Both the position numbers and the translations under genes were made by a program. A stretch of DNA of 64,000 nucleotides, taken from Celoporthe dispersa (Eukaryota > Ascomycota > Sordariomycetes > Diaporthales > Cryphonectriaceae). This document shows, one piece after another, positions 43,980-54,165 of the stretch. Under the pieces are notes generated by a model. That model did no database searches. It was not told where the DNA came from and saw only the letters and a program-made list of their open reading frames with translations. Where the stretch lies: positions 2,108,501-2,172,500 of the forward strand of contig WAID01000015.1 of the NCBI GenBank assembly GCA_016584495.1, read 5' to 3'. Positions within the stretch are counted from its first letter, which is position 1, and each line of letters opens with the position of its first letter.

Positions 43980-45637
43980 CTTCTGGGTGATGTATGCCTG
44001 GGATGACGGGGCGTCTTGGAACACACAGGAATAGAGATATATGTCGCAAAACAGGTCGGTCAGGGACATCACAGCAATTACAGCCTACTCAGTGTATCCT
44101 ACGTACCCTCCACTGAGGTTTAGCTCAGCCTGGAATATCTGAACCTAACAATCACAACCAATCCTACTACAACAAACTCTGAAGAGCGCGTCTGCATTGC
44201 TGTGTAGTATGTGTGCGTGTAACATCGTTCGTATAGGGCCAACAAAATGTCAGGTTCGAGCTGGCAGGACATCAAAGCGTTCAGATGCCCTGCGGTTCTC
44301 ATATGAATAATGCATAGAAGCTGATGTGTTGCAGCGTAGTCGTCGATGCAGTAAGTAAGGATGTCGGGATGATGGTACGGTGTGGTTGAGCTGGGCATAT
44401 GCACGACGCGTCGAGTCGATGTGTCGTCGAGGGTTGCACGGTGCGAGTGGCTGACAGCTTCGCAAGGGTAAGTAGTTACTGAGACTCCCGACACGAGGTG
44501 ACCGACGTGCTCACTGGGCAGTGCTACACGCTTCGGCGAGGCAAACAGAAGCTCTTGAACTCGTAGGGAGGTGGTCGCTGTCGAGAAAGTATGGAGGGCG
44601 CTTGCAACGGAGCAAGACGAGCAAGCCGACTGCTTGGCGCCCCGCCACAGGCAAGGTTGGATGGAGGTGCGTGGCCAGAATCCTCGACGGAGAAAGATCC
44701 CCGTGCGGCGCGACTCATGACAAGGACAGACAGTACGGACAATTGATTGATGAACGGCATGAACGCGGCGTGACGGGTACAACAGAAAATTTACGACTCC
44801 TCTCCTGAGCGAGGGTGTTGGCTCAGGAGGATGAGGCACGGAGACAACACTAATCATGATAGCTTCTTCTTCGTGTTGTCGCGCAAGGCAGCAAGCACAA
44901 TGAAAAAAAGAGGATCAGAAAAATTCTGATGTAGGCAGCAAAAATTTCGCCCAGGTCGACCCCGAAGGGTAAACCAGACTGGTCAGCACCACGATGTGCA
45001 ATGCAGGCCTCCCAACCTAGTCACAGTAATTCTTGATCTACCGTGACTCAGACAAGGTAAGTATGAAGAAGAGAAAAGGAGAAGAAAACGAGGAAGAAGA
45101 TGAGAGGGAGGCCACGTTTTTATAGCTGTTGGGCTGGGAATACTGCCGCCTGCCCACGCGACTGGCCGCCTACCACTTCTGGTTAGTGCAAGACCGCTAG
45201 CGCCAGCTGCCTGGCCCGAGCTCTAGTAGGACTTGGCACTGTCGCTGAGGACAGGGGCAGGTGGCACCTGGCAAATGTGTTCCTGGACCCACCTGTCGCC
45301 ACCTTCACCGTGCTGACCAAACGTGCTCTCTGTACCTGTGAGGGAGGGAGACGTTCAGGCGCGAATCGTGAGATCTGTCTTCACGAAGATCGAGGCTCTA
45401 CTTGTCGGTCTGAGGGAGCTCAGATCGAACGCGGCCAAGGCAAGCACCTGCGCTTGACGACTGCCAGAGAGAGCGTCTTGCCCCTGCTGGTCCTCCTTCT
45501 CTTCTGCGACCACCGTCTATCGAGAGCCATCGCGCAACATCGACTCCCTCTAGACCCCATCCTGCCTGTGGGTCTCATGAATCTCCTCCGCGAGGAGGGT
45601 CGACACCAGACGCCTAGCCCTTTTTTCCATTGCCAAC
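43980..45637. other. Intergenic, no gene seen
   Basis: A 245-residue open frame on the minus strand (44120-44857) has no domain and Cys/His/Tyr-rich random-looking content. Purine-rich tracts lie near 45060-45115. The right part is the leader and promoter of the gene at 45638. Confidence 0.45.
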
Positions 45638-47501
45638 ATGGGCAGGTTAGGTCCCCTCACCTCCATGGCCTTGGGCCGTTCTCCCTACGACGACGTCGTC
45701 ATGGGTCAAGGGGAGGGAGACCCGCGTGCACCACTACAGATGTACGACGAGCGTGGCCGACCCGTCAACCCAGAGACGAAGCGAGTCAATAAGGACATCA
45801 TCCGGTCTCACAATGAGGTCATGTTGGTGATAGGCGTGGTCGAGTCCGAAAATAGCGTCGAGGATACAAGGGCTGAGCAGCTGCGGCGATACGAGCATGA
45901 GCGCCACGACGACAGCGTCGGCCGAGACCTGGACTCAGCGGCTCGCATATGTCAGCTTGGTGGTGCCTGGGGTCTCGCGGGACTGAGGCATCGCATCCTG
46001 CTGTACAAGGAGTATTCGCACATCCCGTTCTCGCGGCTCTTGCAGGTTGAACGTCAGACGCAGTCGCCCACGAGCCTGTGGCTGCATGGCCTACCCGCTT
46101 TCGTGGTCTCCAACTGCGTGGACTTTCGCTGGATCGCAGAACATATCATGCAAAGCCCACGACGTATCATCGCATACACCTACTTCGCGGCCTCGCTGAA
46201 ACTCTGGATCTTCCTGCAGAGGACTCACCTCTTGCCGGCGTCAGCCTCGCCTTGGTTTCCAAGCTGGAAGTTCTTTGTCCCCTTCACAGACTCATCAGCC
46301 ATTGCACCGTGTGCACCACCCTCCTCACTCGGCCCCCTCTCCATCATAGGATGGCTGGGCAGGATTGGCTGGAGCATGGCCCCGTTTGTAGGGTATTGGG
46401 CCGTTAGCAACTTCTTCCCGATCACGCGGAATGTGCTATACGAGGCATTCCACGATGTGATGCCCACTCCGTCCAACCCTGAGCAGTCGCGGCCATCCGG
46501 CACGCCAGTCGTCCTACCACGGGTCCAGACAGACCAGGACACGGAGCCCGCACAAGCTCAGCTGCTGCCCGGTTCCGAAAGCGCCTGCGGCGCCTGCGGA
46601 TGGATTCTTAGCGGTCTGGGAAGCCCCACAGTCAAGTGATCAACCCAACTCTGGCGGCGCGGCCGACCACAACCGCAACGCAGAGGTGCGTAGCGCAACA
46701 CCTGATGGCCGTCCCGATGCTGCTGCTGCTGCTGCTACTTCTGCTGCCGCTGCCGCTGCCACCGCTCCCTCGCGACCGAGAAGCCATCCGCGCCGCTCCC
46801 GCACCGCCAACACCGAAGATTTCAGCTCCGACGACGAAGCCACCGAAGAGGTCGTCAGCGCCACGCTGATCAGCTTTGACGTCGAGAATAACCCCGAGAA
46901 CCCAGACCCCACCAACGACAGTAACATCCCACCCGGCGTGTGGTCCGCCGAGCTGCGGCCCAACCCAGGTAATGACTCTGCGAACGGCCGGGATGGCGAC
47001 GACGGACCTGGCGCGAGGCGTCGGACATCATCGCCTGTCTACAGGGACAACGTGCTCACCCAGCTGCCTGCCAAAATCGCAACCAGTATTCTAGTGCGGA
47101 GGTTGGCCTCTCTGATATTGGCGCCTCTCGAGGCTTCTGCCCTGCGGTCGGTCGCATGGTCCTGGTGTCGGGCGAGAGGCATGTCGACGGTAGGGCTCTG
47201 GGAGCCGGTCTGGCTCTGGCCATTCGTAGCCGGCGGCGGACGCCTGGGGTTTAGGCTTGACTTCCGTGCCGGATTCTCGCTGGGCTCATTCTGCAAATTC
47301 ATGGGCGTGGAGCTTGTTCACTTCATGCTCGACATGTGCCTGTGGGGCCTCTTTTCCCTCGCTGCGTCGAACCACATGATGTCTGGTGAGGAGTGGGACA
47401 AGGTAATGAAGGAGGTGGAGAGTACGGAGCAGCAGCAACACCGGCAGGACAGTGCCGCCGGTGGGCCAGATGGTCGTGTACGTGATGAGTCTTCTGACTA
47501 G
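45638..47501 (+). CDS. Conserved fungal membrane protein, unknown function (one frame break)
   Basis: Two overlapping frames make one gene. The first part (ATG 45638 in a CCAACATGG context) has DERGRPVNPETKRVNKDIIR, SHNEVMLVIGV, LRHRILLYKEYSHIPFS and hydrophobic segments around GWLGRIGWSMAPFVGYWAV. The second part continues with PADGFLAVWEAPQSSDQP, a poly-Ala stretch (CTG/GCT repeat at about 46719-46760), TLISFDVE, PPGVWSAELRPNPG, ILVRRLASLILAPLEA and KFMGVELVHFMLDMCLWGL. A single surplus C at 46568-46570 separates them. Dropping it gives exactly 621 codons, and both halves have the same conserved architecture I know from uncharacterised filamentous-fungal proteins. Four or so membrane segments are expected; the compartment is unknown. 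No enzyme motif is visible. Confidence 0.78.
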
Positions 47502-48127
47502 GCCATAAAACCAATGGCTACCTTGCGTGCTATTTGCCATTGCCAGCGTGATTGATGACTGTGAGTGCGCAGGAGGCTGGATGACGTGTCGACGGAGGTA
47601 TCTGGTGCTCTACCCCATTGAGGTGTCCAAGTGCCGCCAAGAAGAATAGGGACTCTTGCATTTCTGTTGAACGAAGGGGTCTAGAGCTTAAATAACAGCA
47701 CTTCAAAACCAAAGGCTAAAAAAAATAAATCAATAATGGCATATTAAGTAAAGTGCTGTTGATATAGGTCTTCTTCGGCTGGGGTCTGTTCATATGCTTA
47801 GCGCAACGATCGCGTTCACTTGAGAAAAAGCATTCAGCGCTATAAACGCTACAAGACATCGACGACGAGGTTTCAAGGACTTTGAAAGATTCATACGGCG
47901 TGAAGAATCCTGATGAAGTCCCCATGGCTATAACAAGGCCAGAGGCTATTGTTTCCTCCTATCCTATTGCATCCCAGCAGCTTTCCCACCTCACTCAACT
48001 CCCTACTCAGAACGCTCCTTAAAGCAACCTTTTTCTTAAGAAAAAAACAAAAACAAAAAAAAAACCCTTTTTAAATCTCGGCAAGGGCGAGCGAACTCGA
48101 CTCCCCTGGGTTCGGCTACCTATAGAG
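47502..48127. other. Intergenic, AT-richer
   Basis: Marked drop in GC, with A/T runs near 47716 and 48040-48064. No gene seen; it leads into the broken gene at 48128. Confidence 0.5.
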
Positions 48128-48967
48128 ATCCGTCTTCCCACTCATTCTGACGAAACCTCGCTCTGAAGATATCGCGCCTGGGCTTCTCGCGCAGCTGTAT
48201 GCAAGGAATGGCAGGTCTTTGTCGAACAAGAGGACTCACACCGCCGGAACCTACATATGACATATATCGAACCGCCTGTGGGAGTGCCTCTTAGTATTTT
48301 CGACAAGACTAAACTCTGCCAAAGTCCCGTCAAAACCCTATCCATCTTTGAGTGATTTTGATAACCAGTTCGCGTCGGCACTACGCAGCAATATACGATA
48401 CTCGAAAATTATGAATACTAACCTCGCTTAGTTGAATCCCTCGCTTTGAAAAGCCGGGACATTGAACATTTCTCTATCTCATTTACGATCGATGCATTGC
48501 AGTTTTTCCACTCTTGCCAGCCATCTTATACCTGGCATCACCTACAATCTTTGACACTCACATCATCGATTCTATCACCGACAACTCCTCGATTTGAGAT
48601 TTCTTCATTATTACATAATGTTGGCTTAGCTACGGTGAAAATTCCGCAGTTGGAAAGCATGGTGCTTTGGTATTGTAAACACGGAGAAGCATGTTGTGGC
48701 CGTTTATCACAGGAACGAGGTAAGGCAGGCAAGCTACAATTGCATGGCGTGGTACATGGAGCCTTGAGCTCAGTCATGACGTGGTCGATTCATGGGCAGG
48801 AGGTTTCTTCTAGTTGCTACTACTTACGGATCAAGAACGAACGCGTATGGGGTGTTATCAACTCCCATGGCGATGCCATTTACCATTTGAGCTTGCCAAG
48901 TGAAGTAATTGACCCAGGATCACTGTGGCAGATACATAAGGAAGGGATAGTGCAAAGGATAGCCTGA
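48128..48967 (+). pseudogene. Broken F-box/DUF6546-like gene
   Basis: One reading frame holds both ends of what looks like a fungal F-box-like protein with a DUF6546-type C terminus. The 5' part, ASRAAVCKEWQVFVEQEDSH, resembles the F-box-proximal block (AAVC-EWQ-F-E) of that family and then runs to PLSIFDKTK. It is followed by in-frame stops (48353 onward) and the middle of the protein is missing. The 3' part, open from ATG 48446, has LESLALKSRDIEHFSIS, YTWHHLQSLTLTSSIL, EISSLLHNVGLA and IPQLESMVLWYCKHG, the leucine-rich family C terminus. An in-frame stop also lies at 48164. The island is AT-richer than the surroundings, consistent with age or repeat-induced mutation. The 173-residue 3' frame could still be expressed, but it is more likely a relic. 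Confidence 0.55.
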
Positions 48968-49886
48968 TCAAGGTTTCTGTCCTCCTTGGGTGGTGACCTG
49001 GTCGGGGCACTCAAGCTGATTTGAGGGGCGGGAGGTGTAAAGATGATAACTCAGGTACCGTCGAGGACACCGAATGTACAAGATCAGGCTCAAGGTTCCA
49101 ACTCGTTATCGGCCCAACTCTCCACAATCGTGCCGTGGTAAGGTAGTCGCACCATGGTCTCCTTTACCCTCACCGGTCGTCTGAGTGTCTCGCAACCTTG
49201 GCGATGTGGGTGTCACTGTGTTCGCCCGACTTCTTGGGACGATGCCCGCCCTTCCGCCCGACGGCGGCGGCGGTGGTGGGGACTTGGGTGAGACCCGCAC
49301 CCCGTGGACTACATGTAGCGATTACAGACATACACAGAACTGGATGGTCGGTCTCTCTTGTCTTGGGAAAGTCATTGCGTGGAAACTTGTGATGGCCGTC
49401 TGGCCCCTCGGTATACCTATTCTGGATACGAGCTCAGGCAATCCTGTTTTCCTTGTGTCCTCTTCCCGGGGCCTGCTGTGCTTGCTGACAGCGATGACCG
49501 CAAGAACAACAACAACAAAGGCCCGAACCATGTTAAGCCGAATGCTAGTGCCCACATATCAGCATATGTGTACGAATCCTTTGCTCCGTAAGGCTAGATT
49601 CTATGACCGTCGTCCCTATGTCCGTTCTGCCTTATCCTCTACGGTGGCCACCTGGGCAGCTGACTACATAGCAGTCCGTCCTTCGTCCAAGCGCACTATA
49701 TCACTCGGCCTCTCATTAAGTTTGCGCCTGCTCATTTACTAGAAAACAAACTCGTGGCCTCATTCCGTCATCGCGGCACGGCTCCTCGACGGCGATCTCT
49801 CCGTGGTGTTCTCCAAGGCGTTTTTGCGAGAAAAGGAACAGCAGAGATGTACCCGGAGTATCTTGGTTCTTTGTTAGACGAACACG

Positions 49887-49887
<1 letters not shown>

Positions 49888-49919
<32 letters not shown>
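49888..49919. repeat. TG microsatellite
   Basis: About 15 TG dinucleotides in non-coding DNA. Confidence 0.85.
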
Positions 49920-49930
<11 letters not shown>

Positions 49931-52900
49931 GCCTTATACCATCGGCCATCGTGTCGTGTCATCAGACCGACAACGGATGCCTGCGATGCCTCGTAATGTG
50001 CGGTCCTCGGCGTGGTCCCTAGGCAACAAACTGCGAAGGAACGAGGCCGATCCGCTGTCGTCTGTTGACCAAGCCGTGGCTGTGCTCTGTGGGACTTGTC
50101 TGGAGGATGTAGTCCTCATCTCGAACAAATGATCCGCGTCTGCTGACGACGTGTCATGGTGTTCAGCTGGACGGGATGAATATTGACCGCCTTGGGGACG
50201 GATCTCGCCGATGTGACCTTGCCGCCGTCGTCCGTTTCTCTATCGATATCAGAGTGTATTATGTACTCATCAGATGTTGATAATTAGTGTGTGTGTATGT
50301 GTGGCAATGTAGCTTCCCGTCCCAGTCCTCTCCGGTGAGGCTGCCTCGGAATCCTGGACGATAGGTTGGTCAGGATAGAAAGAAAAGAGGAGAGACACGA
50401 AGGAGGAACGCCCGCATAATAGGGCGAGGGATTCGGCTCCCCACTTGCGCAGCCCGCCGAACCAAGACCTAAGACCCCGTCTCGATGCAGATAGATACTT
50501 CCTTGGCTGAACCTTGGACTGCTGGGGTAGCTCTCCGCAGCAAGGATGGTTGGAAAGGGTCTACTGCTCTAACCAGATGCCTTAGAAAGTCTGCTGAACC
50601 TCGTCGACGATAGGATAATTACCAACTTACCGCCCTTCTTCTGCCCTTCATTAGCTCCCGGCTGGCTCTCGTCGGTCGAGACTCGGTCAACAAACACGGG
50701 AGTCGTACTGGAGCGTTGCACAATGTAATCTCGAGAAACGCATCAAGCCGTAGTCCGGTCGGTGGTGGAATGGCAGGCAAGGGGAACGCGCCATGCGGGA
50801 TCGGATCACCGATGCACACGCGGGATGGATGACCAGGCCCACGTTCCCGCGCCCGAGCACGACGGCGGGATCTGTGGCAACATTTTTGGCGTTCATACGA
50901 CAGCATGATCCTTTGAACAGTGGATAGTCCTATTTGAGACGGAGAAGAAGAAAAGGACGGCAGCACGGGGCCTGATCTCGCATCTGCACCTATCGATGAT
51001 CATCAGATCGTCGCGAGTGCAGACAGCCTCGACGGCCTCTCTCATCCACTGGCATGGGCCGCCCTATCTATATTCTAGAGGCAGTGGTGGTATTCCCTCT
51101 CCCCGCGGGGACAGATCGCCTTCGATCGCCCAGTACTGTGTGACCTTGGGCGGCGACACGGCAGAGAGAGACAGAGAGAGAGAGGGGGGGGAAGCTTAGA
51201 CCAAGACAGGACAAGGCGACAACGTACGAACCTGTGTCAGGGGGGGGCGGAAGACGGGGTGGCAAACACACAAAAACACGTCGCCAGCTATGAGACGACG
51301 ACAGCCCAGAGCTTGTTGGTTGCACGGCTGACCACTGCAGGACACACGAAAGCAAGCTCCGGTGCCGAGCCATGCATAATGCAACTGCTTAATTCCGATA
51401 TAGCCCACCGTGGAGCAGCCCCGATGTTTTTCTTTTCGCCTCTGCAGATCTCTTTTTCTTGTGCGGCCTTTACGGACCAATCCTGTGAGCGTACTGTTTT
51501 TGGTGGGGAGGGTGACAGGCAGGTGGGCATGTGAGAGACGGAAGAAGGTACTGTAGTAGTAAAGAGAGAGACGGCACAAGACCGTTCAATGACCTCGATG
51601 GCTTGCTTGATTTTCTCGCCCTCTACGAGGGATGTAACATAGATCTCTGGTTAGTGCGGCTTTGGATAGTACAAGCAGTCAGCCAGTGCATGTGGCGTGG
51701 CATAAGAAAAGGCAAGGACACTGAAATTCTGAGGGTCGATGACGGGCTCGAGTTCCTGCCCAATGTCCTCATCCTGCATCATACCATCGGGTTAAATCGA
51801 AGACAGCTAACGGAAGAGGCACACCACAGGCTGCAGTGTCTCTCCCTTGCGTGCCGAAGAGAGCTCGAGAGAGGGCCTCTCGCCGGGGCAAGGGGGCCTG
51901 TCACGACAAGGAAATAGCTTGGTATGAAGCAGCCACTCATGATTTAGCGCTACACCCCGCTCCAGCTCGCAAGAAGAAGAAGAGAGAGGAAAGAAGAAGA
52001 AAAAAATACAGCTATCTCTGATGATCGCCACATTGAGCTGGTACAGGTGTGCAACCCTGGACTCAAACCGCCCGGCATGTATGTGTAAATGGGTACAAAA
52101 GGAAGGGGGGGGTGGGTTGAAACGATGATGGTGGTGGTGGTGCGCTGCTCCACAAACAGCACGAGCTCTCTATCCTGCTCTTTGCAGCAAGGACACGCGC
52201 CGAAAGTGCACAAAGTTGGGTGTACGGCTCGGTCAGAAGGTTCGAGAGTGATGAGACCGGATTGGTCTGCCTGGAAGGGGGGGGGGAGAGGGAAAGTCAG
52301 CCCACGGGAGCACCCACACGCGAGGGTCCGGCGCATAAAGTAATAGGTCTGCCAGAGGGCGACCTATGATGATGTTTTGTTTTGCAGAGAGATGAGGGAG
52401 AGGCGAAACTCGAAAGGGTCGCCAGCAGTGGCCCGGAGGGCTCGTCGAGGGGACCGTTAGGAGGCTGGCTGGTGGTCATCATCATCTTGACGGCCTAAAC
52501 CAGCCAACCAACTAACCCGACCACTGTTACCACTGCAGTACCTCGCCCGCTCTCCACTAGACGACTTGTGGCTTGAAACCCCCCTCCCGCTGATCATCGT
52601 TGGGCCCATTCTCTTGGGGACCCACTGGAACCTTTCTTTTTTTTTCTTTTTTCTTCAGAGGCGGTCCCCACCGCGCCCTGGCCATATGGCGAAGGTGATG
52701 GTGTTGTGTCTGAGATTTGGGCTGTTGGGCATCGCTGCAGATTGTTTCATTTTTTTTTCCCCCTCCCCTTCCTTCTTGTTGGTCTCACGCGGGTAGAAGA
52801 AAACCAAAAAAAAAAAAATTGAAAGCAGTGAGAGAGTGAGAGACAGAGAGAGAGAGTCACCAACCAGCCTTCTCGTCCAGGCCTGGCGACAACAACGCGT

Positions 52901-53243
52901 GAGCGTCTCAAGGGAACATACATGTACTGTACTTCTTGTTGTTGTTAAATATCGTTTAGCGTCGAGGATTGGTCATACACCGTACATGAGGCGAAACATT
53001 TTTTTTTTCTTTGGGTGATGAGCAGCCCATCTTCCTGCAGGGCGGCAGACAAGTCTCTATAGGATGGGTACGGTTAGGGAAAAGATTGTGTCGCACGGCA
53101 GAGATGGGCCAATGGTACATGCAAGCAGTACAGTACATAGTCGGTATAGCACATGATACGCCAGAACCAACGGAACAGAGGAGATCAAGAGCCTTTCCGT
53201 AGTAAATATATGTCTTTATCGTACTCTTACAGGTAGGTGACAG

Positions 53244-53252
53244 GCACACACG

Positions 53253-53285
<33 letters not shown>
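53244..53285. repeat. CA/CG microsatellite
   Basis: CACACG-CGCGCG then CA dinucleotides to 53285. Confidence 0.85.
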
Positions 53286-53286
<1 letters not shown>

Positions 53287-54165
53287 CGAGCAGACACGAC
53301 TAATAATAATAATATTACTACAACCACTACGTCTCTGTTGCATTCTCTCCCGAAGGTGTGGTGATTCCTGCCCAACGTCGAATGATTCAATTCTTTGGCT
53401 GTCGTCGGTCTGTGGGAGCAGAGCCACGCACGACACGGCACAGTGTGCCTTGAGAGTCACAATCCATTACCCTCTCACAATTCTCACAATTCTCACATAT
53501 AAAGCGGCTGGTGACCGTGAGCGCTCTGGTCTCGAAATCCTCTCGGCCTTCTCCTGTCGAGGCTGAGCTTACACAGAGAAACACACACACACCTACACAC
53601 ATATACACAGGGACAGAGAGAGAGTATCACCTACCGAGACCCAGTCAGGTCGGCCCTCCAAGCGACCCCCACCCCATCTTGGATCTGACTTGGAGTAAGA
53701 AAGTTGACTGCCCCCCCCCCCTGAAGGATGATCCTCGATACCCCTACTCACTACTAAATACCCTTGAGTGTTTCCCCTTCCCCACCGCGGCAGCTTATAA
53801 TCCTTCTCTAGTCTTACTTCCTCCTCTTCCTCAAGTAAATCCACCTCGTGAATATTTTCCTCTTCCTTCCGTCATTGATCCAGGCCCATAGGGTGACGAT
53901 CTCCTCTTTTGTTTCTTTCTTCATCCGCATCTCTAGAACCTCAACAGAGACAGAGGAGATACCCAAATCTCGGTTGCTTTTTCGCCTCAGGGCTGGTGTG
54001 TCAGCTGTCAGCTGCATTACCCCGCCACGAAACCAGAAACGATGTCACCCTTGGACTGATTGAGTGAGATAGAGAGAGAGAGACGCTCGCTACAGGAAGT
54101 ACCGGGCTACTGGAGAGATATTTTGTGGTATTGGAGAGGAGAGGGGAGAGAAAAATACGTTCACC

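Larger units (their letters stand above)
48968..54165. other. Gene-poor 5.2-kb region
   Basis: No gene recognised. Frames at 49185-49742 (+), 50687-50896 (-) and 51288-51790 (-, one in-frame stop) look less repetitive than their surroundings, but I cannot assign them. TG (49888-49919) and CA (53244-53285) microsatellites and several poly-T/G runs are present. The last 500 bases are the pyrimidine-rich leader of the gene at 54166. Confidence 0.45.

Noticed and set aside
44120..44857. 245-residue open frame on the minus strand
   Set aside because: No motif, random-looking Cys/His/Tyr content and no splice context; it lies in the 3' flank of the Dabb gene.
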